Positions 6,131 to 12,762 of a stretch of DNA of 14,582 bases are shown in pieces. Below the pieces are notes generated by a model. It made no database searches. It saw only the letters and a program-made list of their open reading frames with translations, and had not been told where the DNA came from. The position numbers were made by a program, and so were the translations under genes. How positions within the stretch are numbered: position 1 is the stretch's first letter; each line of letters starts with the position of its first letter. Origin of the DNA: UBA11164 sp002420085 (GTDB lineage Bacteria; Pseudomonadota; Gammaproteobacteria; Xanthomonadales; Xanthomonadaceae); assembly GCA_031976395.1 (NCBI GenBank), contig DALYLJ010000079.1, positions 1 to 14,582 of the forward strand. The letters are read 5' to 3'.

Positions 6131-8101
6131 TCACTCGTCGTGCTGGTCGAGCAGGTGCGCGCGCCAGAATCGGCTGCTGATCGCCTCGAAGACATTGCGG
6201 CTGGATGTCCGGGTGAAACCATGGCCTTCATCGGGAAACAGCAGATAGCCGACTTCGACCCCGTTGCTTCGGACGGCGCTGACGATGCGCTCGGCCTCGG
6301 CAACCGGGACGCGCGGATCATTGCCACCATGAGCGATCAGCAGCGGACGTTTGATTCGAGGTGCCAGGGTCAGCGGTGAGATGCGGTCGAGGTGGGCGCG
6401 GGTGGTCGGGTCGCGTTCGTCGCCATATTCAAGCCGACGCAGATCGCGGCGCAGTTCGCTGGTGTTCTCCAGGAAGGTCACCAGGTGCGAGATGCCGACC
6501 ACACTGGCGCCGGCCCGCAGACGGGCTCCGTAGTGGGCCAGCGCCGAGAGGGCGAGGTAGCCGCCATAGCTGGTGCCGGTCACGCCGATGCGGTCGGCAT
6601 CGAGTTCCGGCTGATCGGCGATCCAATCGAGCAGAGCGCCGACATCGCGCACCGCATGTTCGCGCCGCAGCCCGTCATCGAGGGCGAGGAAGTGTTTGCC
6701 GTAGCCGGTCGAGCCACGCACGTTCGGGGTGATCACGGCGATGCCCAATTCACCGACCAGATGCTGGATGGTCGGGTTGAAGCCGGGTCGCGCCTGCGCC
6801 TCCGGGCCGCCGTGGAGACTGACCAGAACCGGGAAGCCGCGTTCAGGTGGGCTGCCCGGTGGACGGTAATACAGGGCCGGTATCCGACGCCGCCAGCCCT
6901 CGCTGTCGCGGTCGAAGCTGGCATAGTCGATGGCTTCGGGCTCGATCCGCACCGAGGTTGCCGGGTCGGTGGGCTCACCGGTCCAGCGCTGGTAGTCATT
7001 GCGGCCGAGGCTCAGTGTCCACACCGCGACCGGCTCGCCGGTACTGGCCAGGGTGAAGGCCAGGTGCCGATCGCTCGGGTCGAACCCGCCCAGTGACAGG
7101 GTGCCAGGCGGATGCGCCGGCAGGCGGATGTTGCGCTGGTCTGGCAGCGACCGCAGCAGCAGCCGGCTGTAGCCGTTCTCGTTGACGACCAGGGCGAGGT
7201 GGCGGCCATCGCCGGACAGCGCGAAGTCCTCGATGTCCCAGCGGATGCTGCGGGTCAGGATACGCCGTCGCCCGGTCCGCAGATCGACCCGCAGCAACTG
7301 TCGGAATTCCGAGGCTTCGTCGGAGGTGTAGTAGATCGCCTGACCATCCGGTGCGAACAGCGCGCGCCCGATGTTGGCGACCGCTCGGTCATTGCCGATC
7401 GGTGCCATCGCACCGTCGGATATCCGCACCAGCCACAGCCGTGAATGGGTCAGCGAGTGTACTTGTCGGACCAGCAGGGCCTGATCGTTGGGTGACCAAT
7501 CCTGGGCCAGCCAGCCACCGCCGCGTTCGACCAGCGGCTGGCTGTCGCCCTCGGCCGACATGATGTGGATGTCGGCATCAAGGCCGTTGCGACGGGTGGT
7601 GGTGTAGGCGAAACGGCTGCCATCATGTGCCCAGACCGCGCCCTGGTTGCGACTCTGGCCATCGCTGAGTCGGCGGCTGCGATTGGCGCCCAGATCGTAG
7701 TAGTAGAGTTGCCAGTCCTCGGTGCCGTTGCTGTCCATACCGAACAGGAAGCCCTCGGAGCCGCGTCGTGGAACCGTGACGGCGGCGATCGAATCGCTGG
7801 AATCGGTCAACCGCTGGGGCACGGCGCCGGGGCCATCGATGCGATGGATCTGGATGGCATCGCCATGGCGGGCGGCGATCAGCGCGGCACCATTGGCCAG
7901 CCAACCGGCGAACACGGCGCCGGACGTGCGCGAGCGTGCGGCAGCGGCCTGGAGATCGGCTGGCGACGGAGCCTCGATCCCGTCGTACACGACACGGCTG
8001 CGATCGACCGAGCGATCCCCGGTGGTCGCCGATACAGCCGTCGAGGCCAGCAGGACGAAGATATGGACCAGGCACTGGAAGCAACCGCGCATCACCGGCA
8101 T
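6131..8101 (-). CDS. Secreted S9-family serine peptidase (prolyl oligopeptidase type)
   Basis: A 656-residue enzyme expected to cleave peptides, probably in the periplasm. It starts with a signal peptide (MPVMRGCFQC, a hydrophobic run HIFVLLASTAVSA, likely cleavage after Ala-Val-Ser-Ala). A beta-propeller-like domain with repeated blades follows (roughly residues 45-370), then an alpha/beta-hydrolase domain. The hydrolase domain shows VLVSLHGGPEAQ, the nucleophile elbow GVTGTSYGGYLAL (Ser511), the acid AHGGNDPRVP (Asp595) and the histidine PDEGHGFTR (His627), a complete S9 triad. The frame stays open to 8287, but the signal peptide fixes the start at 8101 or the Met at 8092. It lies downstream of dnaG on the same strand after a 198-base gap. 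Exact substrate (dipeptidyl, acylaminoacyl or oligopeptidase) cannot be told from sequence alone. Confidence 0.92.
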   Translation of the reverse strand: MPVMRGCFQCLVHIFVLLASTAVSATTGDRSVDRSRVVYDGIEAPSPADLQAAAARSRTSGAVFAGWLANGAALIAARHGDAIQIHRIDGPGAVPQRLTDSSDSIAAVTVPRRGSEGFLFGMDSNGTEDWQLYYYDLGANRSRRLSDGQSRNQGAVWAHDGSRFAYTTTRRNGLDADIHIMSAEGDSQPLVERGGGWLAQDWSPNDQALLVRQVHSLTHSRLWLVRISDGAMAPIGNDRAVANIGRALFAPDGQAIYYTSDEASEFRQLLRVDLRTGRRRILTRSIRWDIEDFALSGDGRHLALVVNENGYSRLLLRSLPDQRNIRLPAHPPGTLSLGGFDPSDRHLAFTLASTGEPVAVWTLSLGRNDYQRWTGEPTDPATSVRIEPEAIDYASFDRDSEGWRRRIPALYYRPPGSPPERGFPVLVSLHGGPEAQARPGFNPTIQHLVGELGIAVITPNVRGSTGYGKHFLALDDGLRREHAVRDVGALLDWIADQPELDADRIGVTGTSYGGYLALSALAHYGARLRAGASVVGISHLVTFLENTSELRRDLRRLEYGDERDPTTRAHLDRISPLTLAPRIKRPLLIAHGGNDPRVPVAEAERIVSAVRSNGVEVGYLLFPDEGHGFTRTSSRNVFEAISSRFWRAHLLDQHDE

Positions 8102-8180
8102 AGGGTAACCCGCATTCTCGCCGTGCCGGTGAAGCCGTTGCTGCGGCGCCGGAAGCCATCGTGGCTGGCTCGCTGGCCTG

Positions 8181-8231
8181 CTACCCGGATGCCGGCTGTC
8201 CGGACAGCCATCGCACTCGCCGTCCGCGCAC
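8181..8231 (-). CDS. Possible 16-codon leader ORF upstream of the S9 peptidase
   Basis: In the 198-base gap between dnaG and the peptidase, a GAGGAGG motif (complement of 8241-8247) lies 9 bases before a GTG at 8231 that opens a 16-codon frame (VRGRRVRWLSGQPASG), closed by TAG. The Shine-Dalgarno is better than those of most genes here. The product has no recognisable feature, and a chance match is quite possible. Confidence 0.2.
   Translation of the reverse strand: MRGRRVRWLSGQPASG
8194..8209. repeat. 16-base perfect palindrome upstream of the S9 peptidase
   Basis: GGCTGTCC (8194-8201) is followed directly by its reverse complement GGACAGCC (8202-8209). It lies about 93 bases upstream of the peptidase start, in the dnaG-peptidase gap. 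It could be an operator for a dimeric regulator, or form a 6-bp stem with a CCGG loop in RNA. The gap also holds a weak 5-bp hairpin GGGTG/CACCC near 8253-8267. No promoter could be called. Confidence 0.35.
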
Positions 8232-8299
8232 CTGTGCCAACCTCCTCGGCGGCGGGTGGACCACACCCATGCCGACGGTTGTGGCAAGCGACATGGTGC

Positions 8300-10042
8300 T
8301 CAGGGGCGTTCGAGGCGGCGCGACAGCAGCACGCGCAACTCGGTCTTTTGCTGATCGTCGAGGCCGACCTGTCGCTGTTGTTCGGTGAGTTCGGCGATTC
8401 GCTGGTCGGCCGTCTGCTGGCCCAGGCGTGCGATTGCCCCGAGGAACTCCTGTCGCTGCGCGTCAGTCGTGCCGGGGATGTCGGTCAGTGCCAGGGTCCG
8501 GACACTGGCGGCCTGCGGGTGGTCGGCAAGTGCGTCGAGCAGGGCGCCGGTGGTGAGGTTGGGGCGGGCCTGGATGCGCTCGATCAGCAGGATCAGCAGG
8601 TCTACGCCGGGTTGCCGGAGGTCGGCAAAGGCGAACGGTGGGGTCACTTCGAGGGCCAGGGCCGGCTGTTGCAGGAGCAGGGCGATGGCACTGCGGACCA
8701 GACTGCGGCGACGATTGCCGGGCAGCGAAGTGCGCGCTGTGACGGGTTGGCGAGTTTCGCCGATCGATTGGGCGAGGCCGGTCAGGCTGGTCAGGCGTTG
8801 TTCCATCAGGTCGCGAAAGGCGCCCTCCGGGATGCGCGCCAGCAGGGGCTTGGCCCGCTCGGCGAGGCGGGCCTTGCCATCGAGGGTACGCAGTGCGATG
8901 TCGCGCGACAGTTCATCAAAGAAATAATCACTGCATGGGGTGGCTTCGCGCAGTCGGGCATCGAAACCGGCCGCGCCCTCCTCACGGATCAGGCTGTCGG
9001 GATCCTGGCCTTCCGGAAGAAACAGGAAGAATGCCTGTCGGCCCTCGCGCAGACGTGGCAGGACCGATTGCAGGGCGCGCCAGGCAGCCTGGCGGCCAGC
9101 GCGATCGCCGTCGAAGCAGAAATAGACATCGCTGCTGTTGCGGAACAGCAGATCGGCCTGGTCCGGTGTAGTGGCAGTGCCGAGGGTGGCCACTGCCGTG
9201 TCGATGCCGTACTGGAACAGGGCGACCACGTCCATGTAGCCCTCGACCACGATCAGCCGGCCGATCCGGCTGTGCGCCTTGCGCACCTGCCAGAGGCCGT
9301 AGAGCTCCCGGCCCTTGTGGAACAGCGGTGTTTCCGGTGAATTGAGGTACTTCGGGCCATCGTCCTGGCCGGTGCTCAGGATCCGGCCGCCGAACGCGAT
9401 CGGTCGGCCCCGACGGTCGTGGATCGGGAACATCAGGCGGTCGCGAAATTTGTCGTAGACCGAGCCGCCATCCTTGCGTGAGAGCAGTCCGGCCTTCTCC
9501 AGCAGCGCCTGCCGTTCGGGCGAACCACCGAGTGAACGCAGCAGGCCGTCCCAGCCAGCCGGTGCATAACCGATCCCGAACCGAGCCCGATTGCCGGCAT
9601 CGACGCCGCGCCGTTGCAGATAGGCCTGTGCCTTGGGGCTGGCGTCGAACTGGCGGCGGAAGAATGCCTCGGCCTCGGCGCAGATCGCCACCAGGGCATC
9701 GAAGTCGTCACGCCGATGTCGGTGGCGGGTGTCGCGCGGCACTTCCATGCCGGCCCGCTTGGCCAGTTCCTCGATGGCGTCGAGGAATTCCAGTCGGTCG
9801 TACTGCATCAGGAAGCCGATCGCGGTTCCGTGTGCGCCACATCCGAAGCAGTGGAAGAACTGCTTGTTCGGGCTGACCGAAAAACTCGGCGAGCGCTCGT
9901 CGTGGAATGGGCACAGTCCGACGAATTCGCGGCCGGCCTGCTTGAGCGGAACCCGCGAGCCGATCAGTTCGACGATATCGGTGCGCGCCACCAGGGCGTC
10001 GATGAAATCGTCGGGGATCGGTCCGGTCGGGCTGGCGGTCAT
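8300..10042 (-). CDS. dnaG: DNA primase
   Basis: DnaG makes the RNA primers for chromosome replication at the fork. The 580-residue protein has all three regions. The N-terminal CHC2 zinc-binding domain has ligands Cys44, His47, Cys65 and Cys68 (LCPFHDERSPSFSVSPNKQF, then FHCFGCGAHG). The catalytic core has the TOPRIM motif VVEGYMDVVAL (Glu267) and the DGD metal site at 311-313 (CFDGDRAGRQAA). The C-terminal part, ending QRQVGLDDQQKTELRVLLSR, is the helicase-binding region. The start IPDDFIDALVARTDIVELI matches the usual primase N-terminus. It is the third gene after rpsU and yqeY on this strand, as in the classical macromolecular-synthesis operon. The gene downstream is a peptidase, not rpoD. 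A 241-base gap separates it from yqeY. Confidence 0.97.
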   Translation of the reverse strand: MTASPTGPIPDDFIDALVARTDIVELIGSRVPLKQAGREFVGLCPFHDERSPSFSVSPNKQFFHCFGCGAHGTAIGFLMQYDRLEFLDAIEELAKRAGMEVPRDTRHRHRRDDFDALVAICAEAEAFFRRQFDASPKAQAYLQRRGVDAGNRARFGIGYAPAGWDGLLRSLGGSPERQALLEKAGLLSRKDGGSVYDKFRDRLMFPIHDRRGRPIAFGGRILSTGQDDGPKYLNSPETPLFHKGRELYGLWQVRKAHSRIGRLIVVEGYMDVVALFQYGIDTAVATLGTATTPDQADLLFRNSSDVYFCFDGDRAGRQAAWRALQSVLPRLREGRQAFFLFLPEGQDPDSLIREEGAAGFDARLREATPCSDYFFDELSRDIALRTLDGKARLAERAKPLLARIPEGAFRDLMEQRLTSLTGLAQSIGETRQPVTARTSLPGNRRRSLVRSAIALLLQQPALALEVTPPFAFADLRQPGVDLLILLIERIQARPNLTTGALLDALADHPQAASVRTLALTDIPGTTDAQRQEFLGAIARLGQQTADQRIAELTEQQRQVGLDDQQKTELRVLLSRRLERP

Positions 10043-10094
10043 TGTCGCGGTCCAAACGGTTCGGCTGCGAGTGTCGCAGTACCATGTGCCGAGT

Positions 10095-10115
10095 CTGCTT
10101 CGTCAGGCGAAGCAG
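10095..10115. other. Hairpin in the dnaG upstream region
   Basis: CTGCTTCG (10095-10102) pairs perfectly with CGAAGCAG (10108-10115) around a 5-base loop, about 53 bases before the dnaG start. No U-run follows on the - strand. The 241-base gap 10043-10283 also has an 11-base direct repeat GCCGTGGGTCG (10172-10182 and 10202-10212, period 30). I see no gene or clear promoter there. The hairpin may be a leader structure or a processing site between yqeY and dnaG; inference only. Confidence 0.4.
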
Positions 10116-10283
10116 GTCGGGTGCCGGCGTGGGCAGGGCGGAGCCATGATGCCACGGCAGTACGGTCGTTTGCCGTGGGTCGGGTCGCAGGGGATCGGGT
10201 CGCCGTGGGTCGAACGATCGAGCGGCGGCTTGTCGAGAGGCGGGTGGCGGCGATAGCGCGACCGAGGCCGAATCGACGCCGAT

Positions 10284-10730
10284 TCAACCGACCAATGCCG
10301 CCTTGACCTGGGCCGAGACCTGGCCGATGTCGGCGCGGCCGGCCAGGCGCGGTTTCAGGATCGCCATCACCCGGCCCATGTCGTGCGGTCCTGTGGCGCC
10401 GGTCTCGGCGATCGCCGCTGCGATTGCGGAAGCGATTTCGGACGCCGGCAGCGGCGCTGGCAGATACCCCTGAATGACCCCGATCTCGAATCGCTCGACC
10501 GCTGCCAGATCGTCGCGACCGGCCGCTTCGTACTGGTTGACCGAGTCCTTGCGCTGCTTGAGCATCTTCTCAAGCACCGACAGCACCTGGCCATCGTCGA
10601 GTTCGATCCGCTCATCGACCTCGCGCCGCTTGATTTCGGAATTGATCAGACGGATCACGCCGAGCCGGTCCTTGTCGCCGGCCTTCATGGCGGTCTTCAT
10701 GTCTTCGGTCAGGCGCGCTTTCAGACTCAT
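10284..10730 (-). CDS. YqeY/GatB-like domain protein
   Basis: A 148-residue protein of the YqeY family, related to the tRNA-binding tail domain of the GatB subunit of Glu-tRNA(Gln)/Asp-tRNA(Asn) amidotransferase. The stand-alone protein's function is not established. Family marks are the start MSLKARLTEDMKTAMKAGDK, LGVIRLINSEIKRREVDER, MLKQRKDSVNQYEAAGRDDL, and the C-terminal GYLPAPLPASEI and MGRVMAILKPRLAGRAD. Length is normal for the family. The frame continues upstream into rpsU, but the ATG at 10730 gives exactly the family N-terminus. It lies between rpsU and dnaG, a common place for it in proteobacteria. A terminator and a stem-loop precede it, so it is partly uncoupled from rpsU. Confidence 0.95.
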   Translation of the reverse strand: MSLKARLTEDMKTAMKAGDKDRLGVIRLINSEIKRREVDERIELDDGQVLSVLEKMLKQRKDSVNQYEAAGRDDLAAVERFEIGVIQGYLPAPLPASEIASAIAAAIAETGATGPHDMGRVMAILKPRLAGRADIGQVSAQVKAALVG

Positions 10731-10750
10731 GATGGGATCACCAGGACTGG

Positions 10751-10766
10751 GTCGGCGAATGCCGAC
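10751..10766. other. Stem-loop just upstream of yqeY
   Basis: GTCGGC (10751-10756) and GCCGAC (10761-10766) form a perfect 6-bp stem with a 4-base loop. On the - strand it lies right after the rpsU terminator and 20 bases before the yqeY start codon. It may shape read-through or yqeY translation; this is inference. Confidence 0.35.
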
Positions 10767-10770
10767 GCGG

Positions 10771-10808
10771 AAATACAAAAAGCCGGAGGCGCGTGGCGCG
10801 ACCGGCTT
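10771..10808 (-). terminator. Rho-independent terminator between rpsU and yqeY
   Basis: Read on the - strand, AAGCCGG (complement of 10802-10808) pairs with CCGGCTT (complement of 10780-10786). Inside it, after a 2x2 mismatch, is a second GCGC/GCGC pairing with a 3-base loop. The stem runs into a U-tract (complement of 10777-10781, then GTATTT). This is a textbook intrinsic terminator placed to reduce transcription from rpsU into yqeY and dnaG. A terminator between rpsU and dnaG is also known in E. coli. Another 6-bp stem (10840-10845 with 10852-10857) lies between it and the rpsU stop. Confidence 0.8.
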
Positions 10809-10867
10809 CGAGAGCCAATGGGCTGGAACCTGGCCCGGACGCGGCAGCGAAGCCGCGCGCCGGAGGC

Positions 10868-11083
10868 TCAGTACAGCCGCTGGCGCTTGGTCACGTCGCG
10901 ACCGGCGCGACGGAGATGACGCTTGACGGCGGCAGCGCGCTTGCGCTTGCGCTCCTGGGTCGGCTTTTCGTAGAACTCGCGCTTGCGGGTTTCGGCCAGG
11001 ACGCCGGCCTTTTCGCAGGTGCGCTTGAAGCGGCGGAGGGCGAACTCGAATGGCTCGTTTTCGCGGACTTTGACGTTGGGCAT
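10868..11083 (-). CDS. rpsU: 30S ribosomal protein S21
   Basis: S21 is a small basic protein of the 30S subunit, needed for efficient initiation on natural mRNAs. The 71-residue product matches the gammaproteobacterial form over its whole length: MPNVKVRENEPFEFALRRFK, CEKAGVLAETRKREFYEKP, and an Arg/Lys-rich C-terminal tail ending TKRQRLY. GAGA lies about 9 bases before the ATG. The gene is first in the rpsU-yqeY-dnaG block and divergent from tsaD across 93 bases, an arrangement conserved in many gammaproteobacteria. It is followed by a clear intrinsic terminator, fitting the need for far more S21 than primase. Confidence 0.98.
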   Translation of the reverse strand: MPNVKVRENEPFEFALRRFKRTCEKAGVLAETRKREFYEKPTQERKRKRAAAVKRHLRRAGRDVTKRQRLY

Positions 11084-11107
11084 GGGTGGTCTCGTGCGGA
11101 ATTCGGC

Positions 11108-11136
11108 CCGACAACGCCGGGCGAGCCGTATATGAT
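11108..11136 (+). promoter_or_regulatory. Candidate sigma70 promoter for tsaD
   Basis: The -35-like CCGACA (11108-11113, 4 of 6 to TTGACA) is separated by 17 bases from the -10-like TATGAT (11131-11136, 5 of 6 to TATAAT). Transcription would start near 11143, about 34 bases before the tsaD ATG at 11177, and would exclude the in-frame ATG at 11132. It overlaps the candidate rpsU promoter on the other strand. Confidence 0.5.
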
Positions 11137-11161
11137 ACCGGTGCGCCGATGGGGCGCGCAA
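11132..11161 (-). promoter_or_regulatory. Candidate sigma70 promoter for rpsU
   Basis: On the - strand, TTGCGC (complement of 11156-11161, 3 of 6 to the -35 consensus) is 18 bases from TATCAT (complement of 11132-11137, 5 of 6 to the -10 consensus). The -10 shares five base pairs with the -10 of the opposite tsaD promoter. The -35 is weak, so this rests mostly on the -10 and position. Confidence 0.4.
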
Positions 11162-11176
11162 GCGGCCTCGCCCAGC

Positions 11177-12190
11177 ATGATCGTGCTCGGCATCGAAACC
11201 TCCTGCGACGAGACCGGTGTTGCGATCCACGACAGCGCCGTAGGCATCCGTGCCCAGGGCCTGTACAGCCAGATTGCGCTGCATGCCGACTACGGCGGTG
11301 TGGTGCCGGAGCTGGCCAGTCGCGACCATGTCCGCAAACTGCTGCCGCTGATCCGAACCTGCCTGGCCGATGCCGGCCTGGACCTGGGTGATCTCGACGG
11401 CATCGCCTACACCGCTGGTCCTGGCCTGATCGGCGCCCTGCTGGTCGGCGCTGCCACCGGCCGCGCGCTGGCCTGGGCTCTGGACATTCCGGCGATCGGC
11501 GTCCATCACATGGAAGGCCATCTGCTGGCACCCCTGCTCGACCCCGACCCGCCCAGTCCACCGTTCGTGGCCCTGCTGGTTTCGGGCGGACACACCCAAT
11601 TGATGGCGGTCGATGCGATCGGCGCCTACCGGCTGCTCGGTGAAACCCTGGACGACGCCGGCGGCGAAGCCTTCGACAAGACCGCCAAGCTGATGGGCCT
11701 GCCGTATCCGGGCGGACCGCAACTCGCCCGCCTGGCCGAATCCGGTCGGCCGGACAGGTTCACCTTCGCCCGGCCGATGACCGACCGACCCGGACTGGAT
11801 TTCAGTTTTTCCGGACTCAAGACCCAGGTGCTGCTGGCCTGGAATCGCTCCGACCGCAGCGATGCCACGCGCGCCGACATCGCCCGCGCCTTCGAGGACG
11901 CGGTGGTCGACACCCTGGCGATCAAATGCCAGCGCGCGCTCGAACAGACCGGCCATCGGACCCTGATCGTGGCGGGCGGCGTCGGCGCCAATGCCCGGTT
12001 GCGTGAACGGCTGGCCGGCATGACGGCCCGGCTGGGTGCGCGGGTCTGTTTCCCACCACCGCATCTGTGTACCGACAACGGCGCGATGATCGCCTTTGCT
12101 GGCGCAGTGCGGCTGCGGGCCGGCCTGGCCGACCCGCTCGCGATCAGCGTCCATCCCCGGTGGGACATGGCCGACCTGATCGAGATCTGA
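11177..12190 (+). CDS. tsaD: tRNA N6-threonylcarbamoyladenosine synthase TsaD
   Basis: TsaD, with TsaB and TsaE, transfers the threonylcarbamoyl group to A37 of ANN-decoding tRNAs. The 337-residue ASKHA-fold protein carries all family motifs: GIETSCDETGVAIHD at the N-terminus, YTAGPGLIGALLVG, the metal-binding HHMEGHL (His111, His115), SGGHTQL, GETLDDAGGEAFDKTAKL, DFSFSGLKT, AGGVGANARLRERL and CTDNGAMIA (Asp300). Start ATG 11177 gives the standard N-terminus; an in-frame ATG at 11132 would add 15 residues but lies inside the predicted -10 box. It is divergent from rpsU. folB follows after 138 bases. That gap has no clear terminator, and plsY, which neighbours folB in some relatives, is absent. 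Confidence 0.97.
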   Translation: MIVLGIETSCDETGVAIHDSAVGIRAQGLYSQIALHADYGGVVPELASRDHVRKLLPLIRTCLADAGLDLGDLDGIAYTAGPGLIGALLVGAATGRALAWALDIPAIGVHHMEGHLLAPLLDPDPPSPPFVALLVSGGHTQLMAVDAIGAYRLLGETLDDAGGEAFDKTAKLMGLPYPGGPQLARLAESGRPDRFTFARPMTDRPGLDFSFSGLKTQVLLAWNRSDRSDATRADIARAFEDAVVDTLAIKCQRALEQTGHRTLIVAGGVGANARLRERLAGMTARLGARVCFPPPHLCTDNGAMIAFAGAVRLRAGLADPLAISVHPRWDMADLIEI

Positions 12191-12320
12191 TCGCCCGCCC
12201 GCGTCGGCCCACGATCACGGCCCGGACGGTTCGGCCAGCCGCAACCCTCGACGCACAGTGCTCCGCCCAGCCGTTCCGGTGCCGACAGTCCATCACCCAC
12301 AGCCCGCCATCTACAGCCCG

Positions 12321-12329
12321 TTATCCACA
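12321..12329 (+). promoter_or_regulatory. Perfect DnaA-box sequence touching the folB start
   Basis: TTATCCACA, the exact consensus DnaA binding 9-mer, ends on the A of the folB start codon. No cluster of further boxes was noticed nearby, so this is not an origin. It might let DnaA influence folB, or be chance. Confidence 0.3.
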
Positions 12330-12694
12330 TGGACATCGTCTTCATCCAGGCCCTGCGCATCGACACCGTGATCGGCATCCATGCCTTCGAACGCACGATC
12401 CGCCAGACCGTCGTACTCGACCTCGAACTGGGCTTCGACAACCGCATTCCAGCGGCCAGCGATGCCATCGCCGACACCCTGGACTACCAGCGGATCAGCG
12501 AGCGACTGGTCGACTACGTCGCGACAACCGATTTCGGCCTGATCGAAACCCTCGCCGAACGCTGCGCCGCGCTGCTGCTGCGCGAATTCGACGTGTGCTG
12601 GCTGCGCCTGCGTCTGACCAAACCCGGCGCCATCGCCCAGGCCGACGCGGTCGGCGTGACCATCGAACGCACGCGGCCGGCGCCTGAGTCTTGA
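12329..12694 (+). CDS. folB: Dihydroneopterin aldolase
   Basis: FolB splits 7,8-dihydroneopterin to 6-hydroxymethyl-7,8-dihydropterin and glycolaldehyde in folate synthesis. The 121-residue protein is of normal length and carries IGIHAFERTIRQ (Glu21, matching the conserved active-site Glu), DTLDYQRISERL, LIETLAERCAALLL (Glu73, pterin binding) and KPGAI (Lys98, the catalytic lysine). The start ATG at 12329 gives the standard N-terminus MDIVFIQALRID. No Shine-Dalgarno is visible before it; instead the start abuts a DnaA-box sequence. It lies between tsaD and a mechanosensitive channel gene on the same strand, in the folB-near-tsaD context of many gammaproteobacteria. Confidence 0.96.
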   Translation: MDIVFIQALRIDTVIGIHAFERTIRQTVVLDLELGFDNRIPAASDAIADTLDYQRISERLVDYVATTDFGLIETLAERCAALLLREFDVCWLRLRLTKPGAIAQADAVGVTIERTRPAPES

Positions 12695-12762
12695 CTCCAG
12701 GTTGCACCGGCCAATGGCCTGTCGATGCTGGCCGGCGGATGGGTACTTGCTAGACTGATGCG

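Noticed and set aside
7565..9340. 591-codon + strand ORF spanning the peptidase-dnaG junction
   Set aside because: It runs across two clearly identified - strand genes with full catalytic motifs, and its own translation has no recognisable domain.
10731..11561. Long N-terminal extensions of the yqeY and rpsU frames
   Set aside because: The family N-termini begin exactly at the chosen ATGs; the extensions run through neighbouring genes.
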